10,708 nucleotides of DNA from Lachnospiraceae bacterium. GTDB lineage: Bacteria > Bacillota_A > Clostridia > Lachnospirales > Lachnospiraceae. The notes beneath the pieces are model-generated. The model had not been told where the DNA came from and ran no database searches. It saw only the letters and a list, made by a program, of their open reading frames with translations. The stretch covers positions 1 to 10,708 of the forward strand of contig JAILPG010000280.1 in NCBI GenBank assembly GCA_024699595.1, given 5' to 3'. A program made the position numbers and the translations under genes. Positions 1 through 8,710 of the stretch are shown here, piece by piece. Within the stretch, counting starts at the first letter, position 1. Each line of letters opens with the position of its first letter.

Positions 1-1
1 G

Positions 2-51
2 GGTCAAAAGGTGCAAATCCGAGTTGTGCTTGCACAAACGAGGGTTTGACC
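2..51. other. Inverted repeat / structured leader upstream of the DUF3160 gene
   Basis: GGTCAAA (2-8) is the reverse complement of TTTGACC (45-51), and inside it GTGCAA (11-16) matches TTGCAC (30-35). A competing small hairpin is TTGTG-CTTG-CACAA (24-37). The nested arrangement could be a structured 5' leader, an operator, or the end of something that begins outside the window. No T-tract follows, so it is not a convincing intrinsic terminator. I do not recognise it as a known riboswitch class. Only the base complementarity is seen directly. Confidence 0.35.
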
Positions 52-73
52 TCAGCATAATAATATAGAAAAC

Positions 74-79
74 GGAGGT
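74..79 (+). promoter_or_regulatory. Ribosome binding site that fixes the DUF3160 gene start
   Basis: GGAGGT lies 8 bases before the ATG at 88 but only 2 bases before the in-frame TTG at 82. This spacing makes 88 the start and rules out the longer frame. Confidence 0.8.
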
Positions 80-87
80 AATTGTGT

Positions 88-2334
88 ATGAGATCAAAAA
101 GATTATGGGCAATTTTGTTGTCGGCCGCAATGATTTTCTCATTTACCGGATGTGACAGTTCGGACGTTGTGGGGATCGATGAGGACATGATCGCCGCATA
201 TCTAAGCGGAGCAAAAGAGGATAACGGAAAATCCGCGAAGATATCATCGGAGACCTTCAGTGCGGACAAGCCGCAGAGCCTTGACAGGATATCCCTCATC
301 AAAGACTTTTTTAATGAGGATGATGAGGAGATAAATCCCGAGCTTGAGCCCTACAGTGCCGATGAGGACTACGGAAATATCTACAACTACGAGCAGTTTT
401 ATTTCGGCGATGAACAGATGGAGAGGCTTCGTAACGACTATTTCTTCTTAAGCGAATGGGGTCCGAACGAATTTTTCGAGGTATATGAGGATAACAGATA
501 CATGTATATCCCGAATTTTGTAACCGTTGATTCCATGATGCATACTTATCATCTGTACTTTGCATATCTGCAGAGATGTACGGAGGAAGAGTATCTCTTT
601 GACTGCCTGTCGGATCTTACGGAGTATATGCTGCTTGAAGCAAGAGACCAGTATACCGACCTTGAAGGTACCGAATGGGAAGAGGCAGCAAAGATCAATC
701 TGTGCTTCTTCAGTGTTGCTGACTGTCTGTTAAACGGGACAGATGAGGTAGATCCGATGGTAACGGATGTCGGCGAGGCTGAGCTTGAGCTCATTATGGG
801 TGAGGCAGGGATCCACGACTCTCCGCTTCTTGGAATAGAGGAGGATTATTCCCAATACAAGCCCAGAGGCTATTATGAAAATGATGAGGATCTTAAGAAA
901 TACTTCAGGACCATGATGTGGTACGGCAGAAGGAACTTTACGAGAGAAGATCCCGACGGAAACGATGTCCTTGACAGAAGCGCACTTCTTATGACAATGG
1001 CACTTAAGGACGAAGCACTTGAGAACTGGGAGAAGATCTATAAGATCACTTCTTTCTTTACAGGCGATTCGGATGACAGCGGATATTATGAGTACAAGCC
1101 GATAATAGATGCAGTCTACGGTGAGGATGCAGGGATCCCCGACATTATCGGGCAAGATGAAAAATATGCAGAATATCACAGACTGACAGGTGAGCTTGAG
1201 AGGCCTAAGATCAATTCGGTCGTTCTTTATAAGGCGGATTCTCAGGAAGATAAGGAGAAAAAGTCCACGGGCTACAGGTTCATGGGTCAGAGATTCTCCA
1301 TAGACGAGGCAATCTTCCAGCAGCTTGTATATGACCGTATATTCGCAAATGATCAAAATGAGGACAGGATGCTTCCGGATGCACTTGATGTTCCGGCTGC
1401 TCTCGGAAACGAGACCGCGCTTTCCATCCTTGATGAAATGGGTGCGACCGAATATCAGGGCTATACGGAGAACATGGAGAAGCTTCAGGAAGCACTTGCG
1501 GATACAGGTGACGATACCTGGAAGAATTCACTGTATTCGGCATGGTTATATACCCTGAGACCGCTCCTTACACAAAAGGGTGAAGGCTATCCGTCCTTCA
1601 TGCAGACAGAAGCATGGAATAAAAAGGATCTTCTGACCTTCCTCGGAAGCTATTCGGAGCTTAAGCATGATACCATCCTGTATTCCAAGCAGATGATGGC
1701 TGAGCTCGGAGGAGGAGAGATTGACGAATATGATGACAGAGGTTATGTGGAGCCTGAGGTCAAGGTATATGCAAGACTCAATGCCCTCGTAAATGCCACG
1801 AAAGAAGGACTGTTATATTACGATGTACTGTCAAAAGAGAGTGAAGAAGACCTTGACATCCTGGCAGACCTTTCACAAAGCCTGCTTGAGATATCCAAGA
1901 AGGAGCTCAGGGATGAACTCTTAACTGACGAGGAATATGATCTGATAAGATGTTACGGCGGACAGTTAGAGCATTTCTGGCAGGTTGCCAACAGCAGGGA
2001 AGCAGGAAGGGATGAGTTCTCCACCGATGAGTTCCCGGCAGCCATTATAGCCGATGTAGCGACCGATCCGAACGGCTCAGTGCTCGAGGTTGGAACCGGA
2101 GATCCGAGAGAGATCTTTGTGCTCGTAGAAGTAGACGGCAAATTAAAGATCGCATCGGGAACCGTATATTCCTTCTATGAATTCCCCTGGCCGATGGATG
2201 ACCGTCTGACCGATTCCAAGTGGAGACAGATGCTTGGTATCGAGATCGAGGACTGGCAGAATTACGTGGAATACGAAGGCCCCGAGGTAGAGATGCCTTA
2301 CTGGGCGGATGAGCTTGTGCATCATTATCATTGA
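88..2334 (+). CDS. DUF3160 family lipoprotein
   Basis: The product is 748 residues and is predicted to be anchored to the outer face of the membrane. A short signal peptide (MRSKR followed by a hydrophobic stretch) ends in a lipobox, FTGC, with the lipidated cysteine at residue 22. An acidic, low-complexity stretch (about 23-90) precedes the main domain. Family hallmarks I recognise are PNFVTVDSMMHTYH (about 142-155), YRFMGQRFSIDE (about 395-406), and a C-terminal block of ADVATDPNGSVLEVG and RLTDSKWRQML (about 655-716). DUF3160 proteins are usually 700-850 residues, so this one is full length; no biochemical function is established to my knowledge. The ATG at 88 is chosen over an in-frame TTG at 82 because of the Shine-Dalgarno spacing. 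The next gene begins 18 bases after the stop, so the two are probably cotranscribed. Confidence 0.85.
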   Translation: MRSKRLWAILLSAAMIFSFTGCDSSDVVGIDEDMIAAYLSGAKEDNGKSAKISSETFSADKPQSLDRISLIKDFFNEDDEEINPELEPYSADEDYGNIYNYEQFYFGDEQMERLRNDYFFLSEWGPNEFFEVYEDNRYMYIPNFVTVDSMMHTYHLYFAYLQRCTEEEYLFDCLSDLTEYMLLEARDQYTDLEGTEWEEAAKINLCFFSVADCLLNGTDEVDPMVTDVGEAELELIMGEAGIHDSPLLGIEEDYSQYKPRGYYENDEDLKKYFRTMMWYGRRNFTREDPDGNDVLDRSALLMTMALKDEALENWEKIYKITSFFTGDSDDSGYYEYKPIIDAVYGEDAGIPDIIGQDEKYAEYHRLTGELERPKINSVVLYKADSQEDKEKKSTGYRFMGQRFSIDEAIFQQLVYDRIFANDQNEDRMLPDALDVPAALGNETALSILDEMGATEYQGYTENMEKLQEALADTGDDTWKNSLYSAWLYTLRPLLTQKGEGYPSFMQTEAWNKKDLLTFLGSYSELKHDTILYSKQMMAELGGGEIDEYDDRGYVEPEVKVYARLNALVNATKEGLLYYDVLSKESEEDLDILADLSQSLLEISKKELRDELLTDEEYDLIRCYGGQLEHFWQVANSREAGRDEFSTDEFPAAIIADVATDPNGSVLEVGTGDPREIFVLVEVDGKLKIASGTVYSFYEFPWPMDDRLTDSKWRQMLGIEIEDWQNYVEYEGPEVEMPYWADELVHHYH

Positions 2335-2352
2335 CCCTTAAGTGAACGCAGC

Positions 2353-3015
2353 ATGACAGATGTCAGAGTAAAGATATTCATGAGAAAAATCAAATACTGG
2401 CTGCCGGTAATACCGGCAGCCATATTTGCAATACTCATATATCTGTACCGGGCAAGATATATAATGCCGCTCTGGGCACCGTTTTACGATAAAGAGAGCG
2501 ATCACCTGATAGTAAATGATATGCAGGAAAAAAACGGTATTGATGAATATCATATAGTCCTTAAGAATAAAAACTTAAGTGTGGAGGATATGTCCCTCTC
2601 CAAAACATATGTCTTTGAAAAGGCATACAGGGTTGAGGACTATATAGTCGGCGACATAGACCGTGACGGGAAGGAAGAGCTTATCATACTCTTTATGAAA
2701 AGGGGAAGCTATGGCCCTTACAGACCCATGTGGGAGGAAAAGGATGAAAAGACCTGGTCACAGCATATCGGCATTTATGAATTCGGCTTTGGAAACATCT
2801 CACCCAGAGGGATAAACGACAGATATATTGCAAAGAAAACTGGCAATAAGGACGGAGATAGCATCGTAAAGTCGAAGTGGGTATCCTCAAAGATCGGCAT
2901 GGATATAACGGGCATCGCGCTTAATGAGGATAAGACCCTGACTGTCCTTGAAAGAGACGGGAGCGAAAGCAGATGGTACTACGGCGCCTTCGGACTGGTG
3001 CGCATGGACCAGTAA
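2353..3015 (+). CDS. Membrane-anchored hypothetical protein with FG-GAP/VCBS-like motif
   Basis: This is a 220-residue protein of unknown function. A basic N-terminus is followed by one hydrophobic segment (about residues 15-32, YWLPVIPAAIFAILIYLY) and then a soluble domain. By the positive-inside rule that domain should face outward. At about 98-109 it has GDIDRDGKEEL, the Asp-rich calcium-loop signature (DxDxDGxxEL) of FG-GAP/VCBS repeats. Only one clear copy is seen, so it is at most a small beta-propeller-like fragment. The start is uncertain: ATG 2353 and the in-frame ATG 2380 (giving MRKIKYW) both lack a strong Shine-Dalgarno sequence. Translation may be coupled to the DUF3160 gene, which ends 18 bases upstream. 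The shared surface location suggests, but does not show, that the two work together. Confidence 0.6.
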   Translation: MTDVRVKIFMRKIKYWLPVIPAAIFAILIYLYRARYIMPLWAPFYDKESDHLIVNDMQEKNGIDEYHIVLKNKNLSVEDMSLSKTYVFEKAYRVEDYIVGDIDRDGKEELIILFMKRGSYGPYRPMWEEKDEKTWSQHIGIYEFGFGNISPRGINDRYIAKKTGNKDGDSIVKSKWVSSKIGMDITGIALNEDKTLTVLERDGSESRWYYGAFGLVRMDQ

Positions 3016-3018
3016 GTC

Positions 3019-3047
3019 TTCACAAACGGGGCCGGATGGTATAAAAT
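3019..3047 (+). promoter_or_regulatory. Probable promoter of the galE-rel operon
   Basis: TTCACA (3019-3024, 5/6 match to the -35 consensus) is separated by 17 bases from TAAAAT (3042-3047). The overlapping register TGgTATAAA (3037-3045) is an extended -10 element. Transcription would start near 3053, leaving a leader of about 70 bases before galE. The site lies between the stop of the upstream gene and galE, as expected for a new transcription unit. Confidence 0.55.
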
Positions 3048-3121
3048 AATAGATTATAGCAAATGAAGCCGTTTGTTATGATTTCTGTTTATTAGGCGTT
3101 TTGCGTTGAAAGGAGAAAAAT

Positions 3122-4153
3122 ATGGCAATACTTGTTACCGGAGGAGCAGGATTTATAGGAAGTCACACCTGTGTTGAGCTGTTAAATGCAGGCTATGAGG
3201 TAGTGGTTGTTGATAATCTGTACAATTCTTCAAGGGAATCCTTAAAAAGGGTTGAGGAGATAACGGGAAAGAGTGTTAAGTTCTACGAGGTTGACATTCT
3301 TGACAGGGACGGCCTTAATAAGGTCTTTGAGACCGAGGACATAGATTCGGTGATCCATTTTGCAGGCTTAAAGGCTGTAGGTGAATCCGTCAGCAAGCCT
3401 CTTGAATATTATTACAATAACGTAACAGGCACCCTTGTGCTTACCGATGTGATGAGAAAGCATGGCGTAAAGAGCATAGTATTCTCATCCTCGGCCACCG
3501 TATACGGAGATCCCGCCTTTGTGCCGATCACAGAGGACTGCCCCGTCGGCGGAGTCACGAATCCCTACGGCAGGACCAAGTTCATGATAGAGGAGATCCT
3601 TAAGGATTATTATGTGGCAGATAAGGAGTGGAACATAATCCTGCTCAGATATTTTAATCCCATAGGTGCTCATGAGTCGGGAAGGATAGGCGAGGATCCA
3701 AAGGGCATTCCCAACAACCTGATGCCTTATGTATCACAGGTTGCCATAGGAAAGCTTAAGACTCTGGGCGTATTCGGAAACGACTATGACACCAAGGACG
3801 GTACCGGAGTAAGAGATTATATCCATGTAGTGGATCTTGCAAGAGGCCATGTAAAGGCTCTTGATAAGATAGAGGAAATGAAGAAAAACGGCGCAGATGA
3901 GGTTAAGATCTACAATCTCGGAACAGGAAACGGCGTGAGCGTCCTTGATCTTGTGCATGCATTTGAAAAGGTTATCGGAAGAGATCTTCCCTACGAGATA
4001 AAGGCAAGGCGCCCGGGCGACATCGCAACCTGCTATGCCGATCCTTCAAAGGCCGAAAGAGAACTTCACTGGAAGGCGGAATACGATATCAACAGGATGT
4101 GTGAGGATTCCTGGAGATGGCAGTCTAACAATCCGGAGGGATACGCAAAATAA
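3122..4153 (+). CDS. galE: UDP-glucose 4-epimerase GalE
   Basis: GalE interconverts UDP-glucose and UDP-galactose in the cytoplasm with bound NAD+ (Leloir pathway and supply of galactosyl units for polysaccharides). The 343-residue product has the usual length for the family. It is an extended short-chain dehydrogenase: the Rossmann NAD motif GGAGFIGSH is at 7-15, D31 is positioned to bind the adenosine ribose, and DILD is at 58-61. The catalytic set is S124 in SSSATVYG, Y149 and K153 in NPYGRTK, the same numbers as in E. coli Gal[13 protein letters not shown] and [15 protein letters not shown] are also typical of bacterial GalE rather than of dTDP-sugar dehydratases. AAAGGAG lies 7 bases before the ATG. 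It is the first gene of a four-gene operon, and the Rel gene starts only 7 bases after its stop. The link to stringent-response genes is by position only. Confidence 0.95.
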   Translation: MAILVTGGAGFIGSHTCVELLNAGYEVVVVDNLYNSSRESLKRVEEITGKSVKFYEVDILDRDGLNKVFETEDIDSVIHFAGLKAVGESVSKPLEYYYNNVTGTLVLTDVMRKHGVKSIVFSSSATVYGDPAFVPITEDCPVGGVTNPYGRTKFMIEEILKDYYVADKEWNIILLRYFNPIGAHESGRIGEDPKGIPNNLMPYVSQVAIGKLKTLGVFGNDYDTKDGTGVRDYIHVVDLARGHVKALDKIEEMKKNGADEVKIYNLGTGNGVSVLDLVHAFEKVIGRDLPYEIKARRPGDIATCYADPSKAERELHWKAEYDINRMCEDSWRWQSNNPEGYAK

Positions 4154-4160
4154 TCATCAT

Positions 4161-6455
4161 ATGACGAAGAACCGCGAGGAGGAAAAAAAGTCCAAGGGGC
4201 TCATACTTGATGACGGTCATATAGAGGCGATGGAGGAAAACATCAGTCCCGACGAGCTGTACGGGGATCTGATAGACAGGGTTAAAAGATACCATCCCTC
4301 CGATGATATCTCCATGATCGAAAAAGGCTACAGGGTGGCAAGCAATGCCCATAAGGATCAGTACAGAAGATCCGGAGAGCATTACATAGTCCATCCGCTT
4401 TGTGTTGCCATAATCCTTGCGGACATGCAGCTTGACAAGGAATCCATAGTCGCGGGTCTCCTGCACGACGTCGTCGAAGATACGCTTATGACGGTTGACG
4501 AGCTTGAAAAAGAATTCGGTTCGGACGTTGCCCTTATCGTCGACGGTGTCACCAAGCTTGAAAAACTGACTTACAACGAGGATAAGCTTGAATTCCAGGC
4601 GGACAACCTTAGGAAGATGTTTCTTGCAATGGCAAAGGACATCCGTGTGATAATGGTAAAGCTTGCCGACAGACTGCATAACATGAGGACTCTCCAGTAT
4701 ATGCCGGAGAACAAGCAGCAGGAGATAGCAAGGGAGACGATGGATATATATGCACCCCTTGCACAGAGGCTTGGTATCTCCAAGCTTAAGGTGGAGCTTG
4801 ACGATCTTTCCTTAAAGTATCTGGAGCCCGAGGTCTATTATGATCTTGTGGACAAGATCGCCACGAAGAAGTCGGAAAGAGAAGCTTATGTACAGAAGAT
4901 CGTCGACGAGGTGAGCATGCATCTTGACAGTGCGGGCATCAAATATTCGATCGACGGAAGGGTAAAGCATTTTTTCAGTATATACAAAAAGATGCTCAAC
5001 CAGAACAAGACCATAGATGAGATATACGATCTTTTTGCTATAAGAGTACTGGTGGATTCGGTAAAAGACTGTTATGCCGTGCTCGGAGTGATACATGAGA
5101 TATACAAGCCGATACCGGGAAGGTTCAAGGACTATATCGCAATGCCCAAGGCCAACATGTACCAGTCCCTGCATACCACTCTTATCGGATCCAACGGGCA
5201 GCCTTTTGAGATACAGATACGTACCTATGAGATGCACAGAACCGCTGAGTACGGTATCGCCGCCCACTGGAAATACAAGGAAGCCGCTGACGGCGGATAT
5301 GTCGAGGAGCAGGAGGCCGAAAAGCTAAGCTGGCTCAGACAGATACTTGAGTGGCAGAAGGATATGTCGGATAACAAAGAATTCCTGAATACTTTAAAGA
5401 CCGACATGGACATCTTTTCTGACAGTGTATACTGCTTTACGCCTACAGGTGACGTAAAGACGCTTCCGGCAGGCTCCAATCCGATCGATTTTGCCTACAG
5501 CGTTCATTCTGCAGTAGGAAACAGAATGATCGGAGCCAGGGTAAACGGAAGGCTTGTGACCATAGATTATGTCATAAACAACGGCGACAGGGTAGAGATC
5601 ATCACCTCCCAGAATTCTAAAGGCCCCTCAAGAGACTGGCTCAATCTTGTAAAGAGCACGCAGGCCAGAAACAAGATAAACCAGTGGTTTAAGAATGAAT
5701 TCAAGGAAGAAAACATAATAAAGGGCAAGGAGATGCTGCTTGAATACTGCAAGCAGAAATCCATCGACACCTCCAAGATCTTTATCCCCGAATACATGTC
5801 GGCAATAATGCGCAAATACGGCTTCAAGGAATGGGATGCCGTGCGTGCGGCAGTAGGGCATGGAGGTCTTAAGGAGGGTCAGGTCATCAACAAGATGCTC
5901 GAGCTCTACGAAAAGGATCATCCGGTAGTAAAGTCCAACGAGGAGGTCCTTAAGGAGGTCGGGGAAAAAGCAAAGCAGAAGCCTCTAACCTATAAAGGAA
6001 AGACCGGGATAATCGTAAAGGGCATAGAGGATATCGCCGTAAGATTCTCGAAATGCTGTTCACCGATACCGGGAGATGAGATAGTAGGATTCGTTACAAG
6101 AGGAAGAGGCGTATCGATCCACAGGACGGACTGCATCAATGTCATTAATCTTCCCGAGGATGACCGCTCAAGGCTCATCGAGGCTGAATGGCAGGAAGAG
6201 CTTGTCGACAAGAACAAATACTTTGCAGAGATAACCATATATGCGCAGAACAATGCAGGAGTCCTTGCCGACATAACAAGGGTACTTACGGAAAAGAATA
6301 TCTCGATCATATCGATGAACGTAAGGACCAACAAACAGGGAACAGCCACGATCTCAGTGGCCTTTGACGTAGCAGGAAAGGATGAGCTTTCGAGAGTTGT
6401 CGACAAGATCAACACCATAGAGGCTGTCATTGATATAGAGAGGAACAGAGGATAG
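4161..6455 (+). CDS. rel: Bifunctional (p)ppGpp synthetase/hydrolase (Rel/SpoT family)
   Basis: The enzyme makes the alarmone (p)ppGpp from ATP and GTP/GDP and also degrades it, setting the stringent response on ribosomes sensing uncharged tRNA. It has 764 residues, the full long-RSH architecture. The HD hydrolase domain has metal ligands H78, H102-D103 (LLHD) and D170 (KLADRLHN). The synthetase domain (about 265-375) carries RFKD (321-324), typical of bifunctional enzymes rather than RelA-only synthetases, and catalytic E350 in FEIQIRT. A TGS domain spans about 423-484. The zinc-finger-like region holds C632, C633, H654 and C658, and a C-terminal ACT domain covers about 688-764. Both activities look intact. 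ATG 4161 follows galE by 7 bases. Its Shine-Dalgarno is weak (GGAGGG at 4135-4140 is 20 bases away), so coupling to galE or a start at ATG 4230 (741 residues) is possible. The frame is open further upstream, but that part overlaps galE. Confidence 0.95.
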   Translation: MTKNREEEKKSKGLILDDGHIEAMEENISPDELYGDLIDRVKRYHPSDDISMIEKGYRVASNAHKDQYRRSGEHYIVHPLCVAIILADMQLDKESIVAGLLHDVVEDTLMTVDELEKEFGSDVALIVDGVTKLEKLTYNEDKLEFQADNLRKMFLAMAKDIRVIMVKLADRLHNMRTLQYMPENKQQEIARETMDIYAPLAQRLGISKLKVELDDLSLKYLEPEVYYDLVDKIATKKSEREAYVQKIVDEVSMHLDSAGIKYSIDGRVKHFFSIYKKMLNQNKTIDEIYDLFAIRVLVDSVKDCYAVLGVIHEIYKPIPGRFKDYIAMPKANMYQSLHTTLIGSNGQPFEIQIRTYEMHRTAEYGIAAHWKYKEAADGGYVEEQEAEKLSWLRQILEWQKDMSDNKEFLNTLKTDMDIFSDSVYCFTPTGDVKTLPAGSNPIDFAYSVHSAVGNRMIGARVNGRLVTIDYVINNGDRVEIITSQNSKGPSRDWLNLVKSTQARNKINQWFKNEFKEENIIKGKEMLLEYCKQKSIDTSKIFIPEYMSAIMRKYGFKEWDAVRAAVGHGGLKEGQVINKMLELYEKDHPVVKSNEEVLKEVGEKAKQKPLTYKGKTGIIVKGIEDIAVRFSKCCSPIPGDEIVGFVTRGRGVSIHRTDCINVINLPEDDRSRLIEAEWQEELVDKNKYFAEITIYAQNNAGVLADITRVLTEKNISIISMNVRTNKQGTATISVAFDVAGKDELSRVVDKINTIEAVIDIERNRG

Positions 6456-6457
6456 AT

Positions 6458-7087
6458 ATGAGCGGACTAAAGATAGGAAGAACCGTAGTCGGGATGGTAG
6501 CGACGAACTGCTATTTTGTCTATGATGAGAATACGATGAATACAGTCGTTTTTGACCCGGGTGACGACGGAAGGCGTCTTTATGACAGACTGACCGAAAA
6601 AGGGATGCATATAAAGGGGATAGTGCTTACGCACGGGCATTTCGATCATATCTTAGGCGTTCCCGAATTAATGGAAAAGGCAGGCTGCAAGCTCTATGCT
6701 CCCGAGGCTGAAAAAGACCTTTTAATGGATGAATATCAGAACGAATCCGTATCTGTCGGAATGAGTGCAAAGATCAAAGCCGATGTTTATTTAAAAGACG
6801 GAGAGGATGTCGATATAGACGGGATCCGTTTTAAGGTCATACATACTCCCGGGCATACTGTTGGAAGCTGTTGCTATTATTTTTCTGATGAAGGCATGCT
6901 GATCGCAGGCGATACCCTGTTTGAGGGTTCTGTGGGACGTACCGATCTTCCGACCGGAAATATGGGCGATCTGGTACAGTCCATAAGAAGAAAGCTTCTG
7001 ATCCTTCCGGATGATACAAAGGTCTATCCGGGACATGGAAATGATACCACGCTCGGAAGCGAAAAGACCTATAACCCGTTCTTCTAG
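6458..7087 (+). CDS. MBL-fold metallo-hydrolase, glyoxalase II-like
   Basis: This is a 209-residue cytoplasmic metallo-beta-lactamase-fold hydrolase of the small YcbL/YqgX-like group, related to hydroxyacylglutathione hydrolase. All binuclear metal ligands are visible: H59-x-H61-x-D63-H64 (THGHFDH), H133 in HTPGHT, D152 in AGDTLF and H193 in PGHG. The protein is shorter than true glyoxalase II (about 250 residues) and lacks its C-terminal glutathione-binding region, so the substrate is unknown; a small thioester or ester is a family-based guess. The ATG is two bases after the Rel stop, with AGAGGA 5 bases upstream, so translation is almost certainly coupled. The same trio of Rel, this hydrolase and HemZ is common in Clostridia, to my knowledge, so the association is ancestral rather than a recent insertion. 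Confidence 0.88.
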   Translation: MSGLKIGRTVVGMVATNCYFVYDENTMNTVVFDPGDDGRRLYDRLTEKGMHIKGIVLTHGHFDHILGVPELMEKAGCKLYAPEAEKDLLMDEYQNESVSVGMSAKIKADVYLKDGEDVDIDGIRFKVIHTPGHTVGSCCYYFSDEGMLIAGDTLFEGSVGRTDLPTGNMGDLVQSIRRKLLILPDDTKVYPGHGNDTTLGSEKTYNPFF

Positions 7088-7107
7088 GCGGGGGTAACAA
7101 AGCGGAT

Positions 7108-8636
7108 ATGACAGGTCATATTCTTATCTATACGGACGATCAAAAATACCAATATGATATCCACTCGCTCTTTAAGGCTTTTTCCCTGCAGAGGATGTAA
7201 AGATATTCTTAACGGATATAAACGGTGGAGCTTTACCCGCAGATCCGCCTGAAACGGAGAATATCTACAGGGTCACAACGGGCGGAAACAAAGCCGTATT
7301 CGAGATACTTAAAAAAGATACGGATACGAATAAAGCGGTGAGCGTATATAAGGATGAGTCCGAAGTCTCAGAGGGGATCTCTTCAGATCCTCACGGCGTC
7401 GCATTTCGAAATATCATAAAAAGACTTATCTATGATAATTTAAGCAGACAATTAAATATATCGCTTCCCTGGGGGACTCTTACCGGCATAAGGCCTGTAA
7501 AGCTTTTTATGCAGGGGGTAAGGGACGGCCTTTCTGATGATGAGATAAAGGAGCGCATAAGGAGAGAATATCTTGTCTCCGATAAGAGGCTTGAACTTGG
7601 TCTTTCGATCGCAAAGAGAGAACAGGCAATTCTTGATACGTTTCGGGATAACAATGGCTACAGTCTGTATCTTGGCATACCGTTCTGCCCTACGACCTGC
7701 CTGTACTGCTCGTTTACGTCATATCCCATATCGGCATACAGAGGGCTCGTAAAGGATTATATACAGGCGCTTGAAAAGGAGATCGACTATGTGGCAATGG
7801 AGAGTGAAAAGAACCACATGGTGCCGGATACCGTCTATATAGGCGGGGGAACCCCTACGACACTGTCGCCTGATGAGCTTTATGAGATCATAGACAAACT
7901 GTACAATAAACTGGACCTTTCACGGGTGAGGGAATTTACGGTTGAGGCGGGAAGACCCGACAGCATCACCGAAGAAAAGCTTTCAGTACTAAAGGAGCTT
8001 GGAGTCACCAGAATATCCATAAATCCGCAGACCATGAACGAAAAGACCTTAAGGGTGATAGGAAGGGCCCACAGCATTTCTGATGTATACCGGGCGTTTG
8101 AGCTTGCCAAAAAAGCAGGCTTTGACAATATAAATACCGACCTTATCCTGGGGCTTCCAGGGGAGAGTACAGAGGATATAAAATATACCCTTGAAAAGAT
8201 CGCAGAGCTTTCTCCGCAGTCCGTAACCCTCCATTCCATGGCTATAAAAAGAGCAGCGGGAATGCATGAATTCCTAAAGGCAAATCCGGACATAAAGAGC
8301 ATTAATACACCCGAAATGGCAGAGGAAGCGGACCTTAAGATGAGAGAAGCGGGGCTTTTTCCCTATTATCTCTAGAGGCAGAAGAACATGGCCGGAAATC
8401 TTGAAAACATCGGATATGCAAAGGAAGGCAAATGGGGTCTTTATAACATCCTGATAATGGAGGAGACACAGTCCATAGTGGCTCTTGGCGCGGGAACCGT
8501 CACAAAGCGCGTATTTAGGGATGAAAGCGGTATAAGGACAGGCAGGATCGAGCGCTGTGATAACGTAAAGGATGTAAGGCTCTATATAGATAAGATCGAT
8601 GAGATGATACATCGAAAGAGAACCCTGTTTGAATGA
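7108..8636 (+). pseudogene. hemZ: hemZ, HemZ-type radical SAM coproporphyrinogen oxidase, disrupted by a frameshift and an amber stop
   Basis: HemZ is the oxygen-independent coproporphyrinogen III oxidase-like radical SAM protein of Firmicutes. Translation from ATG 7108 gives MTGHILIYTDD...FKAF and then hits a stop at 7198-7200. One extra T in the T5 run at 7179-7183 would restore FKAFFPAEDVKIFL and join the frame that stays open to 8372. There TAG (8373-8375) replaces the tyrosine expected in PYYLYRQKN, and the same frame then continues (RQKNMAGNLENIGYAKEG) to TGA at 8634. The repaired protein is 509 residues, close to the roughly 500 usual for HemZ, with the stop at residue 423. The 4Fe-4S motif CPTTCLYC (C194, C198, C201), YIGGGTPT and the HemN-like C-terminus are intact. 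An internal fragment from GTG 7338 to 8375 (345 residues) is open but would lack both ends. With no other decay visible, a recent mutation, an assembly error or recoding all fit. The usual next genes in Clostridia, hisS and aspS, are absent here. Confidence 0.8.
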
Positions 8637-8675
8637 TACCCGGAAAGCTTTTAACAGAGGTATCCAACAGACCGT

Positions 8676-8710
8676 AAGATGCCGGTAAGATCAGGAAACA
8701 GGGGCATTTT
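8676..8710 (+). terminator. Probable terminator of the galE-rel-hemZ operon
   Basis: AAGATGCC (8676-8683) pairs with GGCATTTT (8703-8710) over 8 bp with one G-U, with a 19-base loop, 40 bases after the hemZ stop. The TTTT serves both as stem and as a short T-tract, which makes it a weak terminator. It directly abuts the -35 element of the next unit, a position that fits an operon boundary. Confidence 0.4.

Noticed and set aside
82..87. TTG start two codons before the DUF3160 ATG
   Set aside because: It is only 2 bases from the Shine-Dalgarno sequence, too close for initiation.
730..1356. Long minus-strand open frame of 208 codons inside the DUF3160 gene
   Set aside because: It is a shadow frame opposite a strong coding region, without a ribosome site or recognisable domain.
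4035..4160. 42-codon N-terminal extension of Rel
   Set aside because: It overlaps the end of galE in another frame, and the extension does not resemble RSH proteins. ATG 4161 gives a normal domain layout and length.
4125..4679. Minus-strand open frame of 184 codons opposite rel
   Set aside because: It is antisense to the conserved HD domain, with no independent evidence of coding.
7338..8375. A short, intact HemZ starting at GTG 7338
   Set aside because: Coding similarity continues upstream into the frame from ATG 7108 and downstream past the TAG, so this frame is the middle of a broken longer gene.
8388..8636. Separate small gene after hemZ
   Set aside because: Its sequence (MAGNLENIGYAKEG) is the C-terminus of HemZ in the same frame, cut off only by the amber codon, so it is a fragment of that gene.
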